From positions 434,001 through 498,000 of the forward strand of contig NZ_BMNN01000001.1 of NCBI RefSeq assembly GCF_014646575.1: 64,000 nt of DNA. Reading direction: 5' to 3'. The notes under the pieces were generated by a model. The model ran no database searches. It was given only the letters and a program-made list of their open reading frames with translations, and was not told the DNA's origin. This DNA comes from Halopseudomonas pertucinogena. GTDB taxonomy: Bacteria > Pseudomonadota > Gammaproteobacteria > Pseudomonadales > Pseudomonadaceae. Below are positions 38,516-47,272 of this stretch, piece after piece. Every line of letters starts with the position of its first letter. Position 1 is the first letter of the stretch. The translations under genes were made by a program, and so were the position numbers.

Positions 38516-39947
38516 TGCGTCTCCCTTCCTGATGTTTCGGTCACGGATGTGAAAAAAACCTGCAGTTGCCGAGCGACCACGCTGGTGTCCGAGAAGTCGC
38601 GCATGCGCTGCCAGGCAGCCAGCGATCTGCGCTGGTAGCCGTCCGGGTTGGTCCGCGCCATCTCGTGGCAGGCACGGTAGCCGAGCATGAGAGACTCCCA
38701 GTTCAGACGATGCCTGCGCGTTCCGAGCTGGCCCGTCGGGTCGTGGGACCAGCAGGCCGGCTCTTCGGAGGTATGCACTATCTGGCCAACATCTTCATCC
38801 AGATAGTCGAGCATGGCGGTATGTCGTGGTGCCAGCGCCGGCTTGCCAGCGGACAGGAACTCCATCAGCGGAAGGCACAGGCCTTCTCCTGTGGAAGCAT
38901 TCACGTAGAAGTCGCAGATCCGGATCAGGTCTCGATACTTTTCATCATCAAGGAACCCGTGCAGCGTCAGAACGCGGCACTTGAAGGGTGAGAGTCGCGA
39001 CAGGAGTGTCAGCAGTGGGATGCGATAGAACTCCAGATCATGATGGGTCATCTTCAGGATCAGCGTCGCGTCAGGTCGGTCGCGGAAAGCCCAGCAGAAG
39101 GCAGTGACAATGTCATCCCAATTCTTTCGCCCGTCGCTGGGACTGAACATGCTGCAGAACACAACTCCGGATAACTCGATTCGGCAGTTGTCGACGGGCT
39201 GTTTGCCAGCAGGATTGGATGGGGGGTGAGCTCCGGCGCGTTTCCGTCTGGATAGGCGCAGCCTGCTGCGAACTAGCGCTCTCAGCCAGCCGCCGAACAG
39301 ATTCAGGGTCTGCCTGGATGCAGAAGGCGGCTGGGGCGGCGATCCAGCTTTGGTTGGGGTGCGCGGCGGGCGCGGCAGATGCTGCACAAGGCCATTGGCA
39401 GATAATCCGAGCGTGTCGCTGTCTATCACGTGCCCCGAGAAATCGAAGATTCTGGGGCTGGAGCCCTGTGCCCAGCCGCCTGGAGGCATCAGTTCACCGA
39501 AATGCGCCCATACCGGCGCGGGGATGGCGGCAACCGGATAATTCTCCCCCATGAGATTGCGAACCGCCTGGGCTGATTCGCGGCTGCAGGCAATGGCGCC
39601 GGCGAGGCGTTGCAGGGCATAGCGCCAGTCGTTGCGCGGTTCGTTATTCCACGCCCGGTCGGGAGCGTCGTGGAACTCCCAGGCAAACAGGCAGACGGTG
39701 GGGCATGCAAGATCCACCGGTGTCTGCTGGGGGGACTGACGCTGAGAAACAGGACGTGTTCGCCTGCCTGGGTAAGCTTCCGATAGAGCGGGTCCACGTC
39801 GTCACTGGATTCGACGGGAATAACCCGAGCAACCTGCTCCAGTGCAGGCAGGAAAAGCTTGAGCAGGAAGTAGTAGCTGTATTCGGGTTTGCCCAGCGCC
39901 CCCCGAATGCTTGCACCATTCACTTTTGAATTGACGATTATGATCAT
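38512..39947 (-). pseudogene. GT4-like glycosyltransferase, broken by one missing C
   Basis: Two frames together make a paralogue of the intact neighbour, about 478 residues long. The N-part (39947 to about 39735) reads MIIIVNSKVNGASIRGALGK and GKPEYSYYFLLKLF. The C-part continues VDLACPTVCLFAWEF and ends with the donor motif NASTGEGLCLPLMEFLSAGKP. The break is a run of six C on the coding strand at 39734-39729. A seventh C would give SVSPPQQTPVDLACP, matching SFSPPHLTCLGLACP of the intact copy. As written the first frame runs on to 39489. Pseudogene, phase-OFF state or sequencing error are all possible. Confidence 0.82.
39729..39734 (-). repeat. C6 homopolymer (coding strand) at the glycosyltransferase frameshift
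   Basis: Six C on the coding strand lie at the point where the frame is lost; seven would restore it. The paralogous gene at the same position has no such run (CCTCCGCAC type codons). Confidence 0.75.
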
Positions 39948-40077
39948 TTTTATTCTTTGTTATTGCTTTCGCAGCGCGCGCGGCAGCACGCTCCAACCGC
40001 TCTGGCTCCGATAATACAAACAGCAATCAGAGCCCGTTGCAAGATGGCGGAAGCATTAAAATGTCGAGACCTCTCAG

Positions 40078-42144
40078 TCATTTTGCGGGGTCGTGGTCAG
40101 CTCCGGTCTGTTTCAATTCGACGCTGATCAGCGACACCGCGGCGACTCCATTGGTAAAGGTCCGTATCTCGCTCAGCGGGATGTCTTCCGCGGTCTCTAG
40201 CCTCCCTTGGACCATACCGACTTCTCCATCGGTTCCATTCAGCTCACCACTGGCGTGTTCTACAGGGGCTTTTGCCGCTCCGCTGACGATGTCCCAGTGG
40301 CCTGCAACGGTGTGCGAGGGCGCATCGGCGCTGTAGGTTATCAGATAGCGGTAGCTGCCAGCCGGGATGCGGGTATATGGCCCAAAACTGAGGTAACCCA
40401 CTTGCCCCGGCTCGGCTTGAAGAGCGCCATTCCGAACCTCACCGACGATTGTTGGCAGTTGGCTGGCGTTCCACACGCCCCACCGCTGCGAAAGAAAGTC
40501 CGGATGGCTACAGGCCGCGCACAGTGAAACCCTTGGTAACAGCAAACGTACTCCATCAAGAGTGCCGGCTCGATGGTCCGTCGCAGCCGTTCGTGTCACT
40601 ATGTCCCACAGCTCTTCATCATTGAAAATGTACAGGGCGCTCGCATCGTAATTCCCGGTCTTCACCTGTTCCATGAGCGCGACCCTCGCTCTAGCTTCCT
40701 CAGCAACGTCAATACGAGCCAGGTACCCCGAGTTGATTGGCATACCGTGACGCAGGGCGAACTCTGTCATGGGGATAAAATATGGCGGCATATTGCCGGG
40801 TCTGACGTAGATCACTTTTTCATAATGTTCACCCAATTCTTCCCAGAGTGGTGAGCTCAGCGGACTGGTCCATCTGGCTTCCGGCTGGAAATAATCGCGG
40901 ATGCTCTGGAGTGAAGCGGATAGATCATGGATCTGCAGACCCAGTGCCACTACCAGAAGGCAGGTCCCCGCTCTCGTGGGCAGTCGGGTAGAGGCGATGA
41001 TAATTGCTATCGCGCTTACCAGATAGATTACCGGCCCGAAGAACCGTCCCGGGGAGCGGAAGGTCTGATAGACCTGCACAGCCCATGAAGGGAGCTCAAA
41101 CTCGATCAGGGTGAAGTTGCCCAGCTTGATAGTGTTGGTAAGGGCAATCAGCAGCAGAAACCAAGCTATCGCTGCTATCGGCCAGACGGTATACATGCTC
41201 AGAGTTTCACGGGGCGCCGTAAGGAAGTACACGATGCACGCCGTTACCAGAAGCCCGATAATGCCCGCCCCCAGATAGGCGAATCCATCACTGTCAAGAT
41301 ACGCGTCGGTCAGCCGGAGGTTGGGAAAGAACGTCGACCAACCGCCAGCGGGGTCCACCATGGCTAGAAGGTTCATCCGACCATACGGGTCGGAGACAGT
41401 GGGCGTGGAACCCAGCATGAAATAACCGAGAATCCACATCAATCCAATGATCACTGCGGAGCCGACCAGCCCCCGTATCAGGCATTGAACCAGGGTCAAC
41501 TGCCTGGCCCACAGGCGCTGTAGCAGATCCGCTCCCCAGATTGCAGCGAGCATCACCAGGAGATAAGCGTGGACCAGCGTTGCCAGGGTAAGCATCAGCA
41601 GCCAGAAGGTAGCGCGATATCTGGGCGAAAAATAAAGATATAGTCCCGCCAGTAACAGCCACTGCCCGCCCAGAGCAAGATGGATCGTGAAGCGCATCAG
41701 GTATGGAGGCAGGAGCAGCAGTAGCGCAGTCCCCAGCGCTAGCTGCCATTGGCTGGTAATGAAACGGGAGAGCAGCAGATAACCGAAGACCGCATGGAGC
41801 ACCATACAGGTCAGAACCCACAGGCCGAAATACTGGAAGGTTTCCGGAAGCAGGGGGGCGAGCAGCTTGAATGGCAGGGCGAACAGCGGTATCGAGTCCG
41901 AAAAGACGATTGAGCTTCCCAGCTCCATTCCGTAATCCGGGTTCGCCCCCAATGGAAACTGTAACCAGGGTGTGTGTCGGAAGTACTCCCAGCCGTAGAG
42001 ATTGGCCTGGGGATCCAGAAAGCCGTGCATGATCCAATCGGTGTTGCTCGTCACCAATACAGAGAAGCCCCCCAAGGCAAGGAACAGAGCCACTGCCAGC
42101 GATATCGGAATCCAGAGGGAAGAGGATAAGCATGAAGGTTTCAT
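40078..42144 (-). CDS. Large membrane protein, GtrC-like (copy 1)
   Basis: A 688-residue protein with 10-12 membrane segments in the first 430 residues and a soluble C-terminal part of about 250. Shared with the copy at 44279-46357 are the first loop (FSDSIPLFALPFKLL, YFGLW), RSPGRFFGPV and the C-terminal VGYLSFGPYTRIPAGSYRY. The layout fits serotype-specific O-antigen glycosyltransferases that use polyprenyl-phosphate-sugar. I recall a DUF6311 family of this shape, but could not check it. ATG 42144 has GAGGTG upstream and lies 5 bp after gtrA. The real function is inferred from the GtrA/GtrB neighbours. Confidence 0.72.
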   Translation of the reverse strand: MKPSCLSSSLWIPISLAVALFLALGGFSVLVTSNTDWIMHGFLDPQANLYGWEYFRHTPWLQFPLGANPDYGMELGSSIVFSDSIPLFALPFKLLAPLLPETFQYFGLWVLTCMVLHAVFGYLLLSRFITSQWQLALGTALLLLLPPYLMRFTIHLALGGQWLLLAGLYLYFSPRYRATFWLLMLTLATLVHAYLLVMLAAIWGADLLQRLWARQLTLVQCLIRGLVGSAVIIGLMWILGYFMLGSTPTVSDPYGRMNLLAMVDPAGGWSTFFPNLRLTDAYLDSDGFAYLGAGIIGLLVTACIVYFLTAPRETLSMYTVWPIAAIAWFLLLIALTNTIKLGNFTLIEFELPSWAVQVYQTFRSPGRFFGPVIYLVSAIAIIIASTRLPTRAGTCLLVVALGLQIHDLSASLQSIRDYFQPEARWTSPLSSPLWEELGEHYEKVIYVRPGNMPPYFIPMTEFALRHGMPINSGYLARIDVAEEARARVALMEQVKTGNYDASALYIFNDEELWDIVTRTAATDHRAGTLDGVRLLLPRVSLCAACSHPDFLSQRWGVWNASQLPTIVGEVRNGALQAEPGQVGYLSFGPYTRIPAGSYRYLITYSADAPSHTVAGHWDIVSGAAKAPVEHASGELNGTDGEVGMVQGRLETAEDIPLSEIRTFTNGVAAVSLISVELKQTGADHDPAK

Positions 42145-42148
42145 TTTT

Positions 42149-42583
42149 TCACCTCGGCGGTTTGAAGCCCCACAGCCGGCTGGCGATGAAGCTGATGCCG
42201 GGCACAATCGCCGCCGAGACAACGGCCGCCCGGGGTGGGGATAGCAGGCCGCTGGAAAGCAACGCGAGGAGCAGGATGTTATTGGCGGCGAAGGCGGCTG
42301 CCGCGATCAGGAAAAAACGCAGAACGGCTCGACCAGGCGAGCCAGGGGCGGAAAAGGTCCAGAGGTAATTGCCAGTGAAGGAAATACTAAAGGCAAGCAG
42401 GAAGGCAGCCAGGTTGGCCAGAAGCGGTGGCGCGTCCAGATGGGCAATCAGGCTCCAAACGATGCCGATATGCGTTGCGGTGGCGGCGAGGCCTACCATG
42501 CCGAAACGCGCCGCGATAAACAGCTCCTGCAAGGATCGTTCGTGGAGGCTGGGCGGCCTGTTGCCGCGGAGCTTCAATGTCAT
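42149..42583 (-). CDS. gtrA: GtrA-family polyprenyl-phosphate-sugar flippase
   Basis: A 144-residue protein with four membrane segments: ARFGMVGLAATATHIGIVW, LLANLAAFLLAFSISFTGNY (with the family FxxNYxWTF stretch), RFFLIAAAAFAANNILLL and VVSAAIVPGISFIASRLWGF. GtrA proteins are proposed to flip undecaprenyl-phosphate-glucose to the periplasm. It lies between the methyltransferase (4-bp overlap) and the first GtrC-like gene, and with gtrB makes a full Gtr module. Confidence 0.85.
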   Translation of the reverse strand: MTLKLRGNRPPSLHERSLQELFIAARFGMVGLAATATHIGIVWSLIAHLDAPPLLANLAAFLLAFSISFTGNYLWTFSAPGSPGRAVLRFFLIAAAAFAANNILLLALLSSGLLSPPRAAVVSAAIVPGISFIASRLWGFKPPR

Positions 42584-43296
42584 GGTTTTCTGGCCAGGCA
42601 GAAGGCGGTCAGACCTGCGCAGCGATTGAAGGGCAGAAGAGGTAGCTCAAGGGTGGACAGGCCGGCCAGCGTCGCGTTCACCATCCGGCTGTGTCGTTTC
42701 AGCTGTGATGCCGGCTGATGGTCCCGGGTGCCCCTGTGCCTCTCCAGCAGGCGCAGCGTGGCAGCAATCGGGAATACCGCGCCGAAAAAGTACGAGCCTT
42801 TCAGGACTTCCAGACCTGCCCGCCGCGCCACCGACTCGATCTGAGGCAAACGGTAGCGTCGATGATGCTCCAAAAATACGTCATGTTGACTCCAGAGAAA
42901 CTGGAAGGCCGGAACTGAAATAAGGAAATGCGCACCCGATGGCACCTTGGCGACGTATTCGGCAAGCAGGCCGACGTCGTCCGCGACGTGTTCCAGTACA
43001 TCCATCAGCAGCACAAGATCACATTCAAGATGCCCCACTGAACGGCGAAAGTGGATTGGTTTGCCGTTGCACTGCCCTTCGTGCTCCGCGGTGTAACTGA
43101 TGTCTACGCACCACGCCTCGGTCGCAGCGGTGCATTCCAGCAGCGCACGGGAGAAAAAGGCGGAACCCGCGCCGACGTCGAGGATGGATACTGTACCCAG
43201 GTCAGCTACGAACTTCTTCATCGCTGCGCTTTTCGTGCGGTAGTACCAGTGCTCGGGAATGTACTCACCCAGAATGTCTGCTTCTTTCAGATCCAT
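42580..43296 (-). CDS. SAM-dependent methyltransferase of the Gtr module
   Basis: A 238-residue class I methyltransferase with SILDVGAGSAFFSRALLE, LVLLMDVLEHVADDVG and a C-terminal hydrophobic patch (FFGAVFPIAATLRLLE). It is not close to the two methyltransferases at 34-37 kb. It sits between gtrB and gtrA and overlaps gtrA by 4 bp, so it probably modifies the polyprenyl-linked sugar or acts on the same glycan. Confidence 0.82.
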   Translation of the reverse strand: MDLKEADILGEYIPEHWYYRTKSAAMKKFVADLGTVSILDVGAGSAFFSRALLECTAATEAWCVDISYTAEHEGQCNGKPIHFRRSVGHLECDLVLLMDVLEHVADDVGLLAEYVAKVPSGAHFLISVPAFQFLWSQHDVFLEHHRRYRLPQIESVARRAGLEVLKGSYFFGAVFPIAATLRLLERHRGTRDHQPASQLKRHSRMVNATLAGLSTLELPLLPFNRCAGLTAFCLARKP

Positions 43297-43299
43297 GCC

Positions 43300-44289
43300 T
43301 CAGTCCTGACTGTAGATCCGCCGGACCAGATAAACTGGCCGGCGCTTTGATTCCAGATAGGTTCGGCCCAGATACTCACCGAGGACGCCGATACCAATCA
43401 GCTGCAGACCCCCGAGAAAACTGATGGTTACCATCAGGGAGGCGTAACCGGGTACGTCGATACCTGTGAACAAGACCTTGAGCACAATGGTTGCTGCGAA
43501 AAGGAATGAAACCAGCGATACGGTAATGCCTATGTATGTCCAGATTCTCAGTGGGTCGGTACTGAAGCTGGTTATGCCTTCAAGAGCGAAGTTCCACAGG
43601 CGCCAGCCATTGAACTTACTGGTACCAGCGACGCGTTCCGCTCTGCTGTAATCGATGCAGGTCGTGCGAAAGCCTACCCAGGCAAAGAGTCCTTTCATGA
43701 ATCGGCGCGATTCGGGCAGGTCGTTCAGGGCGTCGACGACCTGGCGATCCATCAATCTGAAATCGCCGACGTTTTCCGGAATCGCTGGGTCGGCAATCCT
43801 GTTGTGGATGCGGTAGAACCAGTTCGCAGAGGCGCGTTTCGCCCAGGAGTCTGATGAGCGATCGGAGCGGCGCCCAAGCACGACTTCGTAGCCGTCCCGC
43901 CACTTGTCGATCATCTGCAATATGATTTCCGGCGGGTCCTGAAGGTCTACATCAATGGGTACCACAACCTGACCTGTCGCGCAGCTCAGCCCGGCGCTGA
44001 GGGCAGCTTCCTTGCCGAAATTCCGGCTCAGGTCGATCACCTTGAGCCGCGGCATCTCACGTTGCAGCAGCAACAGCAGCTCAAGGGTCCCATCGGTACT
44101 GCCGTCGTTAACGAAGACATATTCCACCGTGACGTCTTTTGGGTCGCTGAATACTCGCTCAACCTGCTCAACGAATATCCTGACCGTTTCGGCCTCGTTG
44201 TACACGGGCACGACGAGCGACAGCGCGAGCGGCGTCGGGTATTCGAGGCGCTGCTCCCGCTCGGTCTGGGTCTTGAGTTCAATTGTCAT
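43300..44289 (-). CDS. gtrB: Polyprenyl-phosphate glycosyltransferase GtrB
   Basis: A 329-residue GT2 protein. SLVVPVYNEAETVRIFVEQV, YVFVNDGSTDGTLELL, IDVDLQDPPE and LGRRSDRSSDSWAKRASANW are the GtrB/DPM1-like signatures. Two C-terminal membrane helices (WTYIGITVSLVSFLFAATIV and SLMVTISFLGGLQLIGIGVL) complete it. It moves a sugar, typically glucose, from a UDP donor to undecaprenyl phosphate. ATG 44289 lies inside the end of the upstream gene with an 11-bp overlap and a GAGGAAC ribosome site. Confidence 0.92.
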   Translation of the reverse strand: MTIELKTQTEREQRLEYPTPLALSLVVPVYNEAETVRIFVEQVERVFSDPKDVTVEYVFVNDGSTDGTLELLLLLQREMPRLKVIDLSRNFGKEAALSAGLSCATGQVVVPIDVDLQDPPEIILQMIDKWRDGYEVVLGRRSDRSSDSWAKRASANWFYRIHNRIADPAIPENVGDFRLMDRQVVDALNDLPESRRFMKGLFAWVGFRTTCIDYSRAERVAGTSKFNGWRLWNFALEGITSFSTDPLRIWTYIGITVSLVSFLFAATIVLKVLFTGIDVPGYASLMVTISFLGGLQLIGIGVLGEYLGRTYLESKRRPVYLVRRIYSQD

Positions 44290-46357
44290 TGTTCTGTTCC
44301 TCAGATTGCCTGCTGAGCGTGATCGCTTCGAGCTTGATATCTCCACCATTGCTGAACAGGCGTAGCTCCACCTCAGATAATGGCTCGTGGATAGTCGAGG
44401 TTCGCGCAAGTCGGGACGGGTGGCCCTGCGTACCCGTAATCGATCCTTCCGCAACAGTAATCAGATCGCCTGAGGCCTTCCGGCCGATCAGGTCCCAATT
44501 GCCGACGACAATGCCGAGGCGATCCTCGCTGCGGTATTCGATACCGTATTCGTAGGTGCCGGGAGAAATGTTCACATAAGGCCCGAAACTCAGATAGCCG
44601 ATAGCACCTTGCTGAAGCGGAACCAGGCGGGAGTCTTGAAGACGCCCGATAACCGAGGGCAGTTCGGAAGCAGCCCAGCGTGCAGTGACTTGTTCTGGCG
44701 GCACAAAGGGAGTGCCAACGGTCATCAAGCTGTCAGATTGGCGCCTGGCGCATACCAGGTGGCCCAGATCGATCACGCAGCCATCAGCCTGTGCAAGCTC
44801 CCGAAAGAGCGGCGGCAGGTCGAGAGGGTTACGCTGGAATCCCGTCTTGACATAGAGGTGATCATCTTGGGCAGGAGCCCGGACAAAATCATTTTTGCTG
44901 TCGCAGTCGCCTGATGGGCGGGCCGTATAGCCGCTGCTGATGGTCAATCCCAGATTGGCCGCTATGTATTGATACCGGACATAGTCCTCGAGCGGGGTGT
45001 GGCCACAGCCAAACGCGGGGTAAACATCTATGGCTTCGAAGCCGGCGACTGCCGATTGCCACCGAGCCAAATCCAGGTCGGCGGGTGCGCTGGCCTGATA
45101 TTGCACCAGTTCCCGCGGGCCCCGTGTGTCCAGCCACTGCAATACGAGTGCGGCGGTCGCAACCGTCAGGAAGAGCCCGCTCTGCTTTCGGAGCAGAACG
45201 GCGAGGCTGGCAAACAGCAGGGTATAACCGACCGGCCAGAAAAACCGGCCGCTTGCGCGGAACACACCCAGCGCATCTTCCAGTGACCCAGGTAATGGTA
45301 TTTCCAACACCCTGTAATGGCCGAAATGGATGCGGTTGCTCACGGCAAACAGGCAGAACCCCAGGAGCACCAGCAGCAGTGGAAAGTGGCGGCGCCCGAG
45401 ACGCAGCAGTTCACGGCCGCAGGTAGCGAGGGCGAACCCCAGAAGCAGCAACCCTCCTGCTCCAAAATAGTTGTACCCCTCATGTTGCCCGCCGGTGGCA
45501 TCGGTAAACTCGCATAGCATCCCTCCGCAAAGAGGTGCTTTGAGGTTCATTGAATAGCGACCGAACCCCGGGGCGGCCACGTTGCTGCTGAGAAGGTAGC
45601 CGCCAGCGTACATCAACCCCATCAATGGTAGCAGTGAGAGGGCGACGCAGATCAGGCCCCGGCGGAGATCAATCTGCCCAAGCACATACAGCCGGGCCAG
45701 ATAGGCCGTATGGATCGGGTAGGTCATTGCCAGCAGATACGGGTGGATCAGAAGCGCAATGCAGGCCAGCGCCGTCAGGGCAGCGCAGGTTCTGGTGCGG
45801 TTTCCAGGGTCGTTGCTGAAACCCCGGAAATACAGTGCCAATGCCATCAGCAGCACCCCGTGGGTCATGAGCGCAGTGTGACCGAATCTGTGAGTCAGGG
45901 CGGGCCAGGTAAGCGCAAACCCGGTGGCGAGCAGGAGTGCTGGTAAATGACGTGCGCCAAGGGAGCGAACCAGGAATACGGCAGTTACGGCTTGCAGGAG
46001 ATAACAGAACGCGTGCCACAGGCCGAAATAATGGAAGCCGTCTGGCAGCAGCGAGCGAAACGGCTTCAGCAGGAGCGCAACCAGTGGGATGCTGTCGGTG
46101 AAAGCGATGCTCACCCCTTCCGGGGCGTTCAGGCGCACGGAGTGGAGAAGTGGAAAGCGCCACTGATCCTCTCTGAAAAACAGCCAACCGGAAATGTGAC
46201 TGGCGGCGTCCCCGGTAACAAAGTACGCACCTTGACCAGCCAGAAAACCGGACGGGTAAAGATACAGGACCATTCCTGCCGCGAGAAGCAGTGCCAAGGG
46301 GTAGGCTACGCTGGCCGGGAGCCTGCCCGAGAGCATCGAATAATATGTTGAAGGCAT
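44279..46357 (-). CDS. Large membrane protein, GtrC-like (copy 2)
   Basis: A 692-residue protein, paralogous to the one at 40078-42144. It has an opening membrane helix, GDAASHISGWLFFREDQWRF, FTDSIPLVALLLKPFRSLLP with YFGLW, further membrane segments to about residue 420, FRASGRFFWPVGYTLLF, and a soluble C-terminus with IGYLSFGPYVNISPGTYEYG. Directly followed by gtrB, it is the best candidate for the sugar-transferring GtrC of this module. GGAAC lies eight bases before the ATG. Two such paralogues around one GtrA/GtrB pair would allow two acceptor specificities. Confidence 0.72.
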   Translation of the reverse strand: MPSTYYSMLSGRLPASVAYPLALLLAAGMVLYLYPSGFLAGQGAYFVTGDAASHISGWLFFREDQWRFPLLHSVRLNAPEGVSIAFTDSIPLVALLLKPFRSLLPDGFHYFGLWHAFCYLLQAVTAVFLVRSLGARHLPALLLATGFALTWPALTHRFGHTALMTHGVLLMALALYFRGFSNDPGNRTRTCAALTALACIALLIHPYLLAMTYPIHTAYLARLYVLGQIDLRRGLICVALSLLPLMGLMYAGGYLLSSNVAAPGFGRYSMNLKAPLCGGMLCEFTDATGGQHEGYNYFGAGGLLLLGFALATCGRELLRLGRRHFPLLLVLLGFCLFAVSNRIHFGHYRVLEIPLPGSLEDALGVFRASGRFFWPVGYTLLFASLAVLLRKQSGLFLTVATAALVLQWLDTRGPRELVQYQASAPADLDLARWQSAVAGFEAIDVYPAFGCGHTPLEDYVRYQYIAANLGLTISSGYTARPSGDCDSKNDFVRAPAQDDHLYVKTGFQRNPLDLPPLFRELAQADGCVIDLGHLVCARRQSDSLMTVGTPFVPPEQVTARWAASELPSVIGRLQDSRLVPLQQGAIGYLSFGPYVNISPGTYEYGIEYRSEDRLGIVVGNWDLIGRKASGDLITVAEGSITGTQGHPSRLARTSTIHEPLSEVELRLFSNGGDIKLEAITLSRQSEEQNNDN

Positions 46358-46487
46358 TCAACGCTGTTCCGTTTGTTGTTATTCGCGTTCCGATGCAAGA
46401 GCATCGTGGAGCATGCCAGAGGAACAAGCGCGGTGTCGAGGGTTAGGACCCGTCGGCGAACGGGCTGGACGCTTCAGGACGGGTAGG

Positions 46488-47084
46488 CTACCGGCTCTTG
46501 AACATGAACAGCGTCCCAATATCCGGATTCACCATGCCCCAGTCGCTTTCGTAACGCAGCAGGTGCTGATAGTTGCGGTCACGCATGCGTCTGGACAGGG
46601 GGCGGCCGAGGCAACGCATGTCGGAGATGTCGATCAGGCCGAACTCATTGTCCGGGGTCAGCACGATGTTGCCCATGTGGAGGGAGCGGAAATACACGCC
46701 CAGCTCGTGCAGGTGGGTGATGAATTCGGCCAGCCGGGCAAACAGTTCGAGCTGGTCAAGGGTGGTGTCGCTGCTCAGCAGCTGGCGCAGCGTCTGGCCG
46801 GGCAGGGGCTCGTAGTGAACAACCGTGCGGTAGGGCTCGCTCAGGCGATACAGCTCAAGGACCTTCGGGCAGGGAATGCCCAGACGCTCCAGCTCGGCGG
46901 CGTTGTCCGCAAAACGCCGGGCCGGCGGGTAGATGGCAGTCTTGGACAGCAGGCTCTTTCTGCGAAACAGCTTGAGAAAGGTGCCATCGGCCAGGCGCAG
47001 GACCTTCTCGCCATGGCCGTCCTTTTCCAGCACCTGGGCGCCCTGGCGCCAGAGGTCATACTGTTCCCTGCTGAGTGGCTGCAT
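46488..47084 (-). CDS. Small LPS kinase-like protein (PA4998-like)
   Basis: A 198-residue InaA/Kdo-kinase-like protein. K38 in FLKLFRRKS is the probable ATP lysine. The loop reads YFRSLHMGNIVL, with Ser134 where a catalytic Asp is expected, and D152 in GLIDISDMR is kept. In P. aeruginosa a similar small protein (PA4998) precedes msbA, in the same divergent setting. It may be a pseudokinase or use a different residue. AGGAACG lies five bases before the ATG. It marks the right end of the glycan island. Confidence 0.78.
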   Translation of the reverse strand: MQPLSREQYDLWRQGAQVLEKDGHGEKVLRLADGTFLKLFRRKSLLSKTAIYPPARRFADNAAELERLGIPCPKVLELYRLSEPYRTVVHYEPLPGQTLRQLLSSDTTLDQLELFARLAEFITHLHELGVYFRSLHMGNIVLTPDNEFGLIDISDMRCLGRPLSRRMRDRNYQHLLRYESDWGMVNPDIGTLFMFKSR

Positions 47085-47272
47085 TGCTGCGTTCCTGAAA
47101 TAAAACGGTAGTTTAACGCTGTCCAGGCAGAACTTCCTGAACGAAACCTGTCTTTAATGCAGTTTTCCGGCGTGGGCGAAGCGGTGGCCAAGGGCAGCGG
47201 CAGGGTTTTTGCGTCGGTGTTGACCGGGCCCTGTGATAAACTCCGGGGCTGATTCACTCCTGCGAAGAGCTT

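Noticed and set aside
47219-47245. Candidate msbA promoter (TTGACC with GATAAACT)
   Set aside because: The spacing between the two boxes is about 10 bases, too short for sigma-70.
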